Shown here: in pieces, positions 27,321 through 36,327 of the stretch
Layout: each line of letters begins with the position of its first letter
How positions within the stretch are numbered: the stretch's first letter is position 1
Assembly: GCF_021300655.1 (NCBI RefSeq)
Contig: NZ_JAJTNB010000009.1
Location: 1-53,461, forward strand
Length of the DNA: 53,461 nucleotides
Reading direction: 5' to 3'
Source of the DNA: Helicobacter kayseriensis
GTDB taxonomy: Bacteria > Campylobacterota > Campylobacteria > Campylobacterales > Helicobacteraceae
The notes under the pieces: model-generated
What the model was told of the DNA's origin: nothing
Databases searched by the model: none
What the model saw: the letters and a program-made list of their open reading frames with translations, nothing else
Made by a program: the position numbers and the translations under genes

Positions 27321-28136
27321 ATGAAGAAAGTTTTCTGTATCACATTGATTGCAATACTTCAGGGTTTTTGTTTTGCTGGAAATATTGCAGATTTTAATAC
27401 GACTGGTTATAAAAAATTTTATAGTGGAAATGAGGCAATTACTTGGTGGAGTAATCTCTACAATGGATTGAAACTTAGTGAGGAAGAGAAAAAAACAATC
27501 TATAGCTATACCTATGGAAATTTTGTTGTCATCAATAACAAATTGCGTTCAGGAGATCCTCTATCTTCACTAAGTAGCGAACAAAAACAGATGGTTGCAA
27601 TCCTTGATAAAGCCCTATCAAAAACAATTATTTTTGAAGACACTCTCACTTATCGATATGAAGATCTTTCATTTCTTTCAAGATTGCTTGGGCAAGATGT
27701 TGTTTTTAGCCACATTTATAAAGATGGAAAATTTCTAGATTCTGCTAAAAGCTACCTTGATCCCATAAAAAGCAAAAGATACCAAGACTATGGCTTTATG
27801 TCTACCACTCTTATTAGAAATAGTGTTTTTCAACATCGCATCGTAGAATTAGCCATCAAAGTTCCAAAATATTCTCTTGCAATGTTTGTATCTATCAAGG
27901 GTTTAGCTGCGTTTTCTACTCAATATGAATTGCTTTTTCCAAGAGATAGAATCTTGACAATTGAAGACTATAAAATATCTGAGGATAGGAAAAAGATCAG
28001 CATTCTTGTTGCAATGGATGGACCCTGCTATTTGGGAAAACCTTGCATCATGAAAAAAGCAGATAATCTAAGACAACCACCCAAAGAAAATAAGCTTAAC
28101 ATCAGCACTAAGCAAGAAAAAAGTGGGCAAAATTAG
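27321..28136 (+). CDS. Secreted mono-ADP-ribosyltransferase, C3/VIP2-like exoenzyme
   Basis: 271 residues. The start is ATG 27321, with GGAG 6 nt upstream; it gives a clean Sec signal peptide (MKKVFCITLIAILQGFCFA, cleavage before Gly20). The mature protein carries the R-S-E signature of the ADPrib_exo_Tox family. These are a helix YTYGNFVVINNKLRSGD (63-79), Arg112 in TLTYRYED, the STS-type strand GFMSTTL (158-164, S161-T162-T163), and the ARTT loop FSTQYELLFPRDRIL (198-212) with Gln201-x-Glu203. A Q-x-E loop is the form found in C3-type enzymes acting on Rho Asn; E-x-E would suggest Arg. It has no binding or translocation domain and a short basic tail with two Cys (236, 242). It stands alone, with no immunity-like gene beside it. 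Family assignment is strong; the target is inference. Confidence 0.88.
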   Translation: MKKVFCITLIAILQGFCFAGNIADFNTTGYKKFYSGNEAITWWSNLYNGLKLSEEEKKTIYSYTYGNFVVINNKLRSGDPLSSLSSEQKQMVAILDKALSKTIIFEDTLTYRYEDLSFLSRLLGQDVVFSHIYKDGKFLDSAKSYLDPIKSKRYQDYGFMSTTLIRNSVFQHRIVELAIKVPKYSLAMFVSIKGLAAFSTQYELLFPRDRILTIEDYKISEDRKKISILVAMDGPCYLGKPCIMKKADNLRQPPKENKLNISTKQEKSGQN

Positions 28137-28198
28137 ACCGATGACAAAAACAGGGGTGGATAGCTTCTCAGACTTCAAAACCAAGTAAAATCATTGGA

Positions 28199-28846
28199 TT
28201 AATTAGATAGGTTGGTTCCTATAAAATTCCTTCCTAGTTCCTTACAGCACTCAAACACGCTAAAGCTCCCAGCTGCAGGATCTAGCACGATATCCCCTTC
28301 TTTTGTGCATGATTGTATGAGTGCTTTTTGCAAGCCTTTGGGTTTGCTATGAGGATGGAGCTTGATCTCCTCTTGAGGGAGCTTCTCACTCCAGACATCG
28401 CGGATATTATGAAGATTCCAAGTGCCTTTGGCTTTGATGGGTTTTTTTTGCAAGACTAGCAAATACTCACTTTGTCGCCTTGTGCGATAACCCATCCCCA
28501 TCTTGCCCTTATCCCAAGTGATGAGATCCACGCTCTGAAAACTTGTCCCCTCTAGCCATTCCCGCACACCCTCACAAAGATGAAACTTATCAATCCAAAG
28601 CATCAAATAACTGCTTGGCTTTAACACCCTGTGAATTTCTATGATAAAAGCAATAATGGTTTCTTCACTCATTTGCACAAGCTCCGATCTGCCCTTTTGC
28701 CTCTCTCCCTCATTGCCATATTTCATCTTGTCCAACACCCCACGATATTGAGGATCAAAGAAAGCCAAGGCAACACTTTCATTTTCAATCTGTGAAAGAA
28801 GTTTTAATCCACAAAAATCAAGCTTTTGATTTAGCAAATTATTCAT
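28199..28846 (-). CDS. Type II DNA methyltransferase (beta class), M.VspI-like
   Basis: 215 residues. Motif IV comes first (FFDPQYRG, 29-36) and motif I last ([12 protein letters not shown], 188-199), the order of beta-class amino-methyltransferases. The catalytic motif is DPQY where DPPY is usual. This DPQY form, as I recall, occurs in H. pylori proteins annotated as VspI-like (ATTAAT) methylases. The order and the small size fit N6-adenine modification. The REase gene upstream ends 8 nt before the ATG, so the two form a restriction-modification pair. Specificity is a guess. Confidence 0.83.
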   Translation of the reverse strand: MNNLLNQKLDFCGLKLLSQIENESVALAFFDPQYRGVLDKMKYGNEGERQKGRSELVQMSEETIIAFIIEIHRVLKPSSYLMLWIDKFHLCEGVREWLEGTSFQSVDLITWDKGKMGMGYRTRRQSEYLLVLQKKPIKAKGTWNLHNIRDVWSEKLPQEEIKLHPHSKPKGLQKALIQSCTKEGDIVLDPAAGSFSVFECCKELGRNFIGTNLSN

Positions 28847-28854
28847 GCCAAGTC

Positions 28855-29556
28855 TTACTCCAATTTACTTTTTAAAATATTTCTAATTGCCTCAATCTTT
28901 AAAATCTCATCAATGAAAAAATGAAAATTTTGATTACATGCTTTTTGTCTTTCCGAGTTAATTTCATTCTTATCTAAACCCAAGTACATACAAAATTCAC
29001 TTCCCGTGATTGCATCTTTCTCTTCGATATGCCCCTTAAATCCCTCAACAATTTTTTTATGTTCTTCTTGATTAAACATACATACCCCAATCCTTGAAAC
29101 CCAAGGATATGCAAGTTTTCCATTTAATGCATCCGAATATTTTTTTAGATTTAACACTTCACCTTGAGCCTTTTTGGTGTCAAAGTTATCTCCGTCTTTT
29201 AATTCAAGAACAATGCATTTTTGATTGAGCGAATCAACAATGAGAAAATCAGGTTCAGTAGGTTTTTCTAAGTTAAGATAAGGAGTTACATACTTCTTAA
29301 GATTCTTTTTTGAGACAATCCAAGCTCCACCACTAAGTGTTGCATTAAAAATATTGGGTATTTCATTTACGCTAAGTTGCGAAGCGATTTCAGAAATCGC
29401 ATTCTCCAAATATGTTCCTGCGCTTATTGAGGTTGCATGAATGCGACTAATTAACGCCCCCAATTCATTATCCCCAAAAAGCCGAGAATAAGCCCCATCA
29501 CTTCTCCCCTCTTTACTTTTTGAAATCAATAACTTATCAAACTCACTTTTTTTCAT
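28855..29556 (-). CDS. Type II restriction endonuclease (PD-(D/E)XK), partner of the adjacent methylase
   Basis: 233 residues. A nuclease core is visible: EPDFLIVD (101-108), followed after a short loop by [17 protein letters not shown] (114-130), giving Asp103...Glu118-x-Lys120. The region around 36-60 is helical, and the C-terminal part is Lys/Glu-rich. No DNA-binding domain is recognised. It sits 8 nt upstream of the methylase on the same strand. The sequence is more AT-rich than the methylase, in keeping with fast-changing restriction genes. The recognition site would be that of the partner methylase. Confidence 0.8.
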   Translation of the reverse strand: MKKSEFDKLLISKSKEGRSDGAYSRLFGDNELGALISRIHATSISAGTYLENAISEIASQLSVNEIPNIFNATLSGGAWIVSKKNLKKYVTPYLNLEKPTEPDFLIVDSLNQKCIVLELKDGDNFDTKKAQGEVLNLKKYSDALNGKLAYPWVSRIGVCMFNQEEHKKIVEGFKGHIEEKDAITGSEFCMYLGLDKNEINSERQKACNQNFHFFIDEILKIEAIRNILKSKLE

Positions 29557-29671
29557 TTTTATCCTTACTAAATTATAAAAAATTAGTAACCATCAATAGA
29601 TACCAACCTCAATATCTAAAAAATTATTGATATACCTATCTAGGTAAGCTTGAATATCATTAGAAATAAAA

Positions 29672-30427
29672 TTATCTTAAACAATAAACTCCATTTCCAA
29701 GGAAATCTAGATATCCCCTATCTCTCAAAAATTGTACTTGTTGGCGAATTTTGGCTTGAATATTATTATTTTGAGGGTACTTTTGTTGTAACTCTTTCCC
29801 ATAAACATACAAATCAGATAATGAAAAAACATTCTTTTTTAACTTCTCAATACAATGCATAATATCAAAAATCCATCCTTTAGATTTTTGAGTTTCAACG
29901 AAAACAATATTTTGATACTTTTTTAAAATCCTCTCTCGACTCTCTATCTTGTAGTTCTGGATGTAAAAGAGTTTTCCGCTCTCGGGAATCTGATCCAATA
30001 AGATATTGCATCCAACCCACCCTGCTCTTTTTGCTGTTAGAGCTAAAGGTTTTCTCTGTTCAATAATCCGAGGTGTAAAAAAGAAATTTGGAATGGCAAA
30101 AAAATTTTTAATCCTCATCTTAGAATCATAATTAAGAAAGAAGAAATCAGGATTTGTATTTGATGTAATTCTAGAAATCATTGTCGTATAAGCACCATCA
30201 TTGATTTTTGCCCCCACTTTTCCATTTTTTGCTTTGAGTTCAAAAATCTTTCCACAATATTTGCAATAAAAATCTGCAACGGGAGAATTGTTGGGGCATT
30301 GCCCCAAAGCACCTGCACATTGAGGACAAAAACCATAATCCTCTACCCATTTTTCAGTCACATTCCTAATGATTTGTGACTTATTTTTATATCCCTTCCC
30401 AACACTTAAATCAAGAGTTTGCAACAT
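29672..30427 (-). CDS. dpnI: DpnI-family restriction endonuclease for methylated GATC
   Basis: 251 residues, nearly the same length as pneumococcal DpnI (254) and collinear with it throughout as I remember that sequence. The PD-(D/E)XK core is PVADFYCKYCGKIFELKAKNG, with Asp52, Glu63 and Lys65. The zinc ligands are CPQC (34, 37) and CKYC (55, 58). INDGAYTTM, NPDFFFLNYD and RKPLALTAKRAGWVGCNI match conserved DpnI stretches. A winged-helix domain follows (about 180-251), which in DpnI also reads the methylated site. It starts 3 nt after the guaA stop on the same strand, so guaA transcripts probably express it. Expected activity: cutting G-m6A-TC, leaving unmethylated DNA intact. Confidence 0.93.
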   Translation of the reverse strand: MLQTLDLSVGKGYKNKSQIIRNVTEKWVEDYGFCPQCAGALGQCPNNSPVADFYCKYCGKIFELKAKNGKVGAKINDGAYTTMISRITSNTNPDFFFLNYDSKMRIKNFFAIPNFFFTPRIIEQRKPLALTAKRAGWVGCNILLDQIPESGKLFYIQNYKIESRERILKKYQNIVFVETQKSKGWIFDIMHCIEKLKKNVFSLSDLYVYGKELQQKYPQNNNIQAKIRQQVQFLRDRGYLDFLGNGVYCLR

Positions 30428-30430
30428 TTC

Positions 30431-31975
30431 CTACTCCCACTCAATTGTACCTGGGGGTTTAGAAGTGATATCATACACTACGCGATTGATTCCCTCTACT
30501 TCATTGATGATGCGATTAGAGATAGATTCCAAAAGCTCATGAGGAAGATGGGCAAAAGTCGCTGTCATCCCATCTAGAGCTTCCACTGCACGCACGCAGA
30601 TCGTATTATCATACGTGCGATTATCTCCCATCACTCCTACGCTCTTAACATTTAAAAGCACGCAAAAGGCCTGCCACACCTTATCATAGCATCCACTCCT
30701 ATGCAACTCTTCCAAAAAGATCGTATCTGCCTTGCGCAATAGCTCCAAATCCTTGCTATTGACTTCACCCATGATACGGATAGCAAGCCCAGGTCCAGGG
30801 AAGGGATGTCGCATAAGCATCGATTCGGGCATCCCAAGCTCTCTTCCAAGCGCCCTCACCTCATCTTTAAATAGCTCTCTAAGTGGCTCGATAAGCTCAA
30901 ATTTCATCCAATCAGGCAATCCCCCCACATTGTGATGAGATTTGATGGTTTTACTTGGCCCTTTGACACTCACAGATTCGATCACATCAGGATAGAGCGT
31001 GCCTTGAGCAAGGAATCTAATCTCTCCATTGCTATTATGCTTCTTAGCTTCAGCTTCAAATACTTCAATAAAAGTTTCTCCGATGATTTTGCGCTTCATT
31101 TCAGGATCTCGTACACCCTTAAGTTTGCCTAGGAAAATCTCACTTGCATCCACAGTAATCAGTGGCACACCAAGATTTTCTCTAAACATCTCCTCCACCG
31201 CTTCTCTCTCACCGGCTCGAAGCAATCCATGATCAACAAACACAGGGATCACCCTCTCACCAATCGCACGATAAAGCAATGTCGCCACCACACTAGAATC
31301 CACCCCACCACTCACCGCACAAAGCACCTTACCATCTTTGGCGATCTCTTTGAGTTTGACAATCTCTGTTTCTGCAAAGTGATGCATATTCCACTCTGTG
31401 TTTGCTCCACAGATTTTGACTGCAAAGTTTTTGAGCATCTCCCCTCCGCACTCGCTATGCACGACTTCTGGATGAAACTGCAGGGCATAGATTTTCCGCT
31501 CCTGATGAGCAATCGCGCAATAATGCGTATTGCCACTTTTTGCAAGTTCTATAAAGCCTTGTGGGATTTTCTCGACTTTATCTGCATGACTCATCCATAC
31601 AATGCTCTCTTGCTTCACCCCCTCAAAGATTCCTCCCCCACTCATTAATTCAAGTGTAGCTTTGCCAAACTCTTGATGTTCCGCCCTCACAACACTCCCA
31701 CCAAAAAAATCAGCGATATATTGCATTCCATAACAGATTCCAAGTACAGGGATTCCAAGATCAAATACACCACAATCAGGCTTATATGCCCCCTCTTCAT
31801 ACACACTTGCCGGACCCCCGCTCAAAATAATCCCCTTAGGTTGCTTAGCTCTAATACTCTCTAGACTTTCAAAATAGGGGACGATCTCGGTATAAACACC
31901 AAATTCACGCAATCTTCTTGCGATGAGTTGTGTATATTGACTCCCAAAATCCAATACCAAAATTTCAATCTGCAT
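30431..31975 (-). CDS. guaA: GMP synthase (glutamine-hydrolysing)
   Basis: 514 residues. It converts XMP to GMP. The class I glutaminase domain has [10 protein letters not shown] with the catalytic Cys (about residue 82), followed by the ATP-pyrophosphatase P-loop [11 protein letters not shown] (about 221-231) and the C-terminal dimerisation domain ending PPGTIEWE. The start is taken as ATG 31975 ([16 protein letters not shown]) with AAAGGTG upstream; the in-frame GTG at 31984 overlaps that ribosome site. It is divergent from ansB. Three restriction genes follow on the same strand, starting 3 nt after its stop. Confidence 0.96.
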   Translation of the reverse strand: MQIEILVLDFGSQYTQLIARRLREFGVYTEIVPYFESLESIRAKQPKGIILSGGPASVYEEGAYKPDCGVFDLGIPVLGICYGMQYIADFFGGSVVRAEHQEFGKATLELMSGGGIFEGVKQESIVWMSHADKVEKIPQGFIELAKSGNTHYCAIAHQERKIYALQFHPEVVHSECGGEMLKNFAVKICGANTEWNMHHFAETEIVKLKEIAKDGKVLCAVSGGVDSSVVATLLYRAIGERVIPVFVDHGLLRAGEREAVEEMFRENLGVPLITVDASEIFLGKLKGVRDPEMKRKIIGETFIEVFEAEAKKHNSNGEIRFLAQGTLYPDVIESVSVKGPSKTIKSHHNVGGLPDWMKFELIEPLRELFKDEVRALGRELGMPESMLMRHPFPGPGLAIRIMGEVNSKDLELLRKADTIFLEELHRSGCYDKVWQAFCVLLNVKSVGVMGDNRTYDNTICVRAVEALDGMTATFAHLPHELLESISNRIINEVEGINRVVYDITSKPPGTIEWE

Positions 31976-32030
31976 CCATTTCACCTTTGGAAAAAAATAA
32001 TGTTGTAATTTTAATTTGTCCTTAGGGGTT

Positions 32031-32060
32031 TTTGGAATCTTTTAAAAGAAATTTTCCAAA
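32031..32060. repeat. Nested palindrome between guaA and ansB
   Basis: Outer arms TTTGGAA (32031-32037) and TTCCAAA (32054-32060) enclose a perfect 12-bp palindrome TCTTTTAAAAGA (32038-32049). It is within the 233-bp divergent promoter region, 55 bp upstream of guaA, so it cannot be a terminator for either gene; an operator or leader structure is possible. Confidence 0.45.
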
Positions 32061-32208
32061 CATTTTTTCACATTTCACAAAAACTCATCCATATTGTGTT
32101 ACAAAATATCCTCTAGTTCATTTCATTGATTACTTTTTTAAATCCCCCCAAACAAAAACCCTCTACCTTAAGATACAACTTCCTTGATTTCAACACAAAG
32201 GAACACAA

Positions 32209-33267
32209 ATGAAAGCCAAAACAATCATACTCTATCTCCTTTTAGGAGCAAGCCTTCTATTTGGAAAACCCACAATCTACATTCTTGCTACAGGAGGGAC
32301 GATTGCTGGAGCAGGAACAGGCAAAGATGCAACTACCTCAAGCTATGATTCTGGAAAAGTGCTAATTCAAACCATATTACAAGCCCTCCCTGCCGATGAG
32401 ATCAGTCAATATGCCAATCTCAAGAGCGAACAAATTCTCCAAAAGGGAAGTCAAGATATCACTCCATCTGATTGGATCACAATCGCAAAGCGTGTCAATG
32501 ATCTCCTTCAGCAAAAAGACATCGATGGGATTGTCATCACGCACGGGACAGACACTATTGAAGAAACTGCGATGTTTTTGCAACTTGTCATCAAAAGCAA
32601 CAAGCCTGTTGTCTTAGTTGGAGCAATGCGACCATCCACTGCAATCAGTGCAGATGGACCTAAGAATCTTTTTGATGGGATCGTTTTGGCAAGCTCTCAA
32701 GAATCTAGAGGAAAAGGGGTTATGGTGACAGCCAATGGAAATATCTTCAGCGCTTCAGACATAACCAAATCCAATCCCGTGCATCTAGATACATTTAAAC
32801 CCGCAAATATTGGAATCTTGGGCTATATGTGGAATAATCAACCCTATTTTTTAAGAACATCTAATCAACTCCACACACTCAATAGCCAATTTGACATCTC
32901 CTCCATTACTTCTCTCCCGCGCGTTGATATTATTTATGGTTATGCGGGACTAGATGAAAAGGCAGTGGAGGCGAGCATTCATTCTGGAGCAAAAGGGATC
33001 ATCATCGCTGGTGTAGGAAATGGAAACATCAGCACAAGTGCGCAAGAAGTCCTCATTCAAGCAAGCAAAATGGGAATCAAAGTCGTTCGAGCGGGCAGGA
33101 TGATCTATGGTCCTGTGACACAATGGGGAGAAGTGGATGATGAAAAATATGGCTTTATTACCTCATGGTGGCACACTCCACAAGCTGCAAGAATTATTTT
33201 AATGCTTGCGCTACAAAATGGCTTTACAGAGGTCCAAAGCATTCAAAAACTTATGCTCCAATATTAG
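32209..33267 (+). CDS. ansB: Periplasmic L-asparaginase, type II
   Basis: 352 residues with a signal peptide (about 1-20, IILYLLLGASLLFG). The two catalytic threonine motifs are present: ILATGGTIAGAG (about 24-35) and GIVITHGTDTIEETAMF (about 105-121), with the C-terminal YGPVTQWGE loop. It hydrolyses asparagine (and some glutamine) in the periplasm. In Helicobacter such an enzyme supplies aspartate for uptake, which connects with the dcuA-aspA pair elsewhere in this window. AAAGGAA precedes the ATG. A bidirectional hairpin overlaps its stop codon. Confidence 0.95.
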   Translation: MKAKTIILYLLLGASLLFGKPTIYILATGGTIAGAGTGKDATTSSYDSGKVLIQTILQALPADEISQYANLKSEQILQKGSQDITPSDWITIAKRVNDLLQQKDIDGIVITHGTDTIEETAMFLQLVIKSNKPVVLVGAMRPSTAISADGPKNLFDGIVLASSQESRGKGVMVTANGNIFSASDITKSNPVHLDTFKPANIGILGYMWNNQPYFLRTSNQLHTLNSQFDISSITSLPRVDIIYGYAGLDEKAVEASIHSGAKGIIIAGVGNGNISTSAQEVLIQASKMGIKVVRAGRMIYGPVTQWGEVDDEKYGFITSWWHTPQAARIILMLALQNGFTEVQSIQKLMLQY

Positions 33268-33290
33268 CCCAAGGAACTTCCTAAGGGCTA
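33265..33290. terminator. Bidirectional hairpin terminator containing both stop codons
   Basis: TAGCCC (33265-33270) pairs with GGGCTA (33285-33290), with an inner AAGGA / TCCT stem and a 3-nt loop. The left TAG is the ansB stop, and the right CTA is the stop of the convergent gene read on the minus strand. No T-run follows on either side. Confidence 0.65.
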
Positions 33291-34127
33291 CCTCTCCCTC
33301 CAAGCAACAAAACTTATCATCCATTCCGCACACCACGCCACAAAACCAAGCATAAAAAAAGCATATCGCGCATTAAAATTTGCATCATGAATTAAAGAAG
33401 AAGAAAGGGTAAAGACACAGATTCCCAAACCCAAAAAAACTAGGTTGCAAACTTCAAAAAATCCCAGATTGCATCGCCTTTCCTTCAAAACCAATCCAAG
33501 CAAAACTAGAATACTCCCCAAAGCAATCAAATCAAGATAAAAGATCCAATGCTCCTTATGAAAATAGCTCTGCAATGCGCATCCCATCAAAATATAGATC
33601 ATAACATTCAAAGATGGACTCAACCTTTGCAAAACCCTCCCCAGAGGATGTAAGCTATTGGGAAAATATCTCAAGAGCACACATCCCAAAGGAATGAGTA
33701 AAAAAAAGATATAAAAAAATCCACAAACCATCATCTCTCCCAAATGATCCCAAAACACTTCCTCAAAACTTCTCAAATGCTCTTGTATTAAAACCAACTC
33801 CAAAAGAGAATGACTTTCTTGTTTCTCAAAGAGGCTAAATACAAATAGATATACAAACAAAAGGCAGAGTCCCAAAATGATCCACATTTCACAAGATTCC
33901 CGCTGGTCTCTAGAATCTCCATTGATCAATGCATACAGACAAATCAAAAACCCCAAACAATATAAGAAATGCAAAAAAAGATCAAAAATACGTCCATCTT
34001 GGCTAAAAAGCAAAAAAAGCTGAGAAAATGTCACTGAAAACTGCGAAACGATCAAAGACAAAACAACCAACACAAAAAAGCAAAAGAATAAATATGCAAA
34101 AAATGGAGCAACAATCTTTTTTATCAA
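33288..34127 (-). CDS. Uncharacterised multi-pass membrane protein
   Basis: 279 residues with about seven to eight hydrophobic helices and few charged residues. I recognise no motif. The start is TTG at 34127, with AGGTG upstream and a signal-anchor helix immediately following. It follows amiA by 9 nt on the same strand, so it is probably co-transcribed with it. It stands where H. pylori HP0771 stands relative to amiA (HP0772), in a block conserved through pyrH. A role in the envelope is only a guess from its neighbours. Confidence 0.65.
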   Translation of the reverse strand: MIKKIVAPFFAYLFFCFFVLVVLSLIVSQFSVTFSQLFLLFSQDGRIFDLFLHFLYCLGFLICLYALINGDSRDQRESCEMWIILGLCLLFVYLFVFSLFEKQESHSLLELVLIQEHLRSFEEVFWDHLGEMMVCGFFYIFFLLIPLGCVLLRYFPNSLHPLGRVLQRLSPSLNVMIYILMGCALQSYFHKEHWIFYLDLIALGSILVLLGLVLKERRCNLGFFEVCNLVFLGLGICVFTLSSSLIHDANFNARYAFFMLGFVAWCAEWMISFVAWRER

Positions 34128-34136
34128 ATTTACACC

Positions 34137-35243
34137 TTATGGGTTTTTGGCAAAATACCCAGCAATTCCATCTGCAATACCCTTTGCAAGAAGTTTTTGA
34201 TATTCTCGATGAGTGATTCTTCTTCCCTCTTGTGGATGAGAGATATAGCCTATCTCAATCAAAACTGATGGCATCAACGCCCCAGCTAATACCCAAAAAG
34301 GTCCCTCTCTCACTCCTCCATCCAAAACTTGAGCATAATCTTGACGCAACGCATTTAAGATCCCCCCTTGGATATCAATTGCAAGCTTATTAGATGCAAT
34401 CAAGCGATGCGCATTGATAAAGTTTAGAAAGGTTTGTTTTGAGAAATAATTCATCACCTCAATGCTGTCTTTATTTTCTTTTTCTGCCACTCTCCTTGCT
34501 CGCTCACTTCGTGCCGTTGAAAGAAAGTAGGTTTCGACACCATTGGCTGTTTTTGAGGAAGTTTTTGGGACAGAATTTGCATGGATTGAAACAAACAAAT
34601 CCGCCCTTTGATCATTGGCAAAATTTGTCCTCTCTCTCAATCCTAGATACTTATCAGCATCCCTTGTCATATAAACTGCATAGCCTCTCTTAATAAGCTC
34701 ATCTTTTAAAAGTCTTGCTACAGCCAAAGTTACAACCTTCTCACAAACCCGCAAAACACCAAGAGCTCCACAATCCCTCCCCCCATGTCCTGCATCAATC
34801 ACGATACGCTTTTTAGGTCTTGCCTGTTGGATCTTCCCTGCTTGCTTAGCTTGCTTTGGGGTTACAGGCTCCTTTTGAATCTTTTGCTTTGATTTTAATT
34901 CAATATAGAGATTTTTTTGGGAAAACCGAATCTGATAGTGCCTTTGCTGGATAGCCTGCAGTATGATACGCGCAGTTGTTTTATTGTATTGGGCAATCTG
35001 TATGCGAGCCTTATTGGGAAAATTGTAATTTTTCTTTTGTGTTGTCAAAATTCCCTTGATATCGACAATGCTTCGATTGGCAGAAAGACTATATTGTTTA
35101 AGATCACTTGAAGTTACCTCGCGATTGAAAGTAACCTTGATGTGTCCCTCTCCAAAGGGGACAACCTGAAGTATTTTGAGTGCTTGAGTTTTAGCACAAA
35201 TGACAGACAAAAAAACAAAAAAGAAAGCAATGAAAGATTTCAC
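34137..35243 (-). CDS. amiA: N-acetylmuramoyl-L-alanine amidase
   Basis: 368 residues: signal peptide (about 1-18), an AMIN-like beta domain (about 22-115), a Lys/Gln-rich linker and a C-terminal Amidase_3 domain. Zinc-site landmarks are VIDAGHGGRDCGALG (about 147-161), SIHANSVP (about 220-227) and the catalytic Glu in VLIEIGYISHP (about 331-341). It cleaves the stem peptide from MurNAc, for daughter-cell separation and turnover; the H. pylori homologue is linked to coccoid conversion. The gene abuts the nitronate monooxygenase gene. Confidence 0.94.
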   Translation of the reverse strand: MKSFIAFFFVFLSVICAKTQALKILQVVPFGEGHIKVTFNREVTSSDLKQYSLSANRSIVDIKGILTTQKKNYNFPNKARIQIAQYNKTTARIILQAIQQRHYQIRFSQKNLYIELKSKQKIQKEPVTPKQAKQAGKIQQARPKKRIVIDAGHGGRDCGALGVLRVCEKVVTLAVARLLKDELIKRGYAVYMTRDADKYLGLRERTNFANDQRADLFVSIHANSVPKTSSKTANGVETYFLSTARSERARRVAEKENKDSIEVMNYFSKQTFLNFINAHRLIASNKLAIDIQGGILNALRQDYAQVLDGGVREGPFWVLAGALMPSVLIEIGYISHPQEGRRITHREYQKLLAKGIADGIAGYFAKNP

Positions 35244-36326
35244 TTACTTCACTAGCTCACTGAATAGTTCTTTCACAGAAATAATTTTTTTGATTCTATG
35301 ACCATTGGCTCCTGTAAAGAAAAGTCCATTTTGCATATCCCCCTTATATCCTGCACCCAAAGAATCTGCGATGCAATACCCCACAGCCTTTGCTTCAACT
35401 CCTCTATTGCAAGGACTCACACAATTGCTAACACATCTTATTTTTGGAGCATTTCCCTCTTTGAGGCGTTGCAAAACTCCTGTTTTGATCGCTCTTGCAG
35501 GATATCCCACAGGAGATTTAACAAGCTCAATATCCTCCTCATTGATCTTTGGCATAATCTCACGATAAGCTTTTGCATCACATTCAAAAGTTCCCAAAAA
35601 TCTTGTTGCCATCTGCACACCACTTGCTCCAAGGGCCAAAAATCGATTAATATCCATTCGATCCCAAATCCCTCCAGCAGCGATAATAGGGATATTTCCC
35701 CACTTTTTTGCTTCTTCCAAAACCTGTGGGACGATATTTTCAAGCTTATTTTCTTCCTTAAAGCAATCCTCATAAGAAAAGCCTTGATGCCCTCCGCTCA
35801 AAGGACCTTCCACAACAACCGCATCAGGAATCTTCTTATGCTTTGATTCCCAACGCTTACACAAAATCCTCAAAGCCTTCGCCGATGAAACAATGGGCAC
35901 CAAAGCCACATCAGGAAAGTTTTTTGTAAATTCAGGCATTGACAAAGGGAGTCCGGCTCCAGTTACAATCAAATTGGCACCAGCCTCACACGCATCCCTT
36001 ACAACACGCCCATAATCATTGATTGCATATAAAATATTGGCTCCCAAAGGACTTTGACCGCAAATCTTTCTTGCGTTTTTGAAAATTTCATTCAATGCTT
36101 TTTTTGAATAAAAATTGAGTGTTTCAAAAGGTTTTGATGCTACCAGCTTCTCAACAAATTCCATTTGTTTGTAGTATCCTGTCCCTACACAGCTAATAAT
36201 CCCTAATCCCCCTTCTTTTGAAACATTTCCGGCTAGATTATCCCAGCTAATCCCAACCCCCATACCTCCCTGAAAAATAGGATATTTAATCGTGTGTTTC
36301 CCAATTTTTAATGGCCCAAACTGCAT
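35244..36326 (-). CDS. Nitronate monooxygenase / 2-nitropropane dioxygenase-like FMN enzyme
   Basis: 360 residues from ATG 36326 (MQFGPLKIGKHTIKYPIFQGGMGVG), preceded by AAGGAT; the frame extends upstream into tyrS but that part is not family-like. FMN-barrel features include PIFQGGMGVGIS (about 16-27), GANLIVTGAGLPLSMPE (about 118-134), GGHQG (about 178-182) and IIAAGGIWDRMDINRFLALGA (about 213-233). Such enzymes oxidise alkyl nitronates; some relatives are enoyl-ACP reductases (FabK). A C-terminal cysteine cluster (CVSNCVSPCNRGVEA, about 302-316) is notable. The start is 1 nt after the tyrS stop. Confidence 0.85.
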   Translation of the reverse strand: MQFGPLKIGKHTIKYPIFQGGMGVGISWDNLAGNVSKEGGLGIISCVGTGYYKQMEFVEKLVASKPFETLNFYSKKALNEIFKNARKICGQSPLGANILYAINDYGRVVRDACEAGANLIVTGAGLPLSMPEFTKNFPDVALVPIVSSAKALRILCKRWESKHKKIPDAVVVEGPLSGGHQGFSYEDCFKEENKLENIVPQVLEEAKKWGNIPIIAAGGIWDRMDINRFLALGASGVQMATRFLGTFECDAKAYREIMPKINEEDIELVKSPVGYPARAIKTGVLQRLKEGNAPKIRCVSNCVSPCNRGVEAKAVGYCIADSLGAGYKGDMQNGLFFTGANGHRIKKIISVKELFSELVK

Positions 36327-36327
36327 T

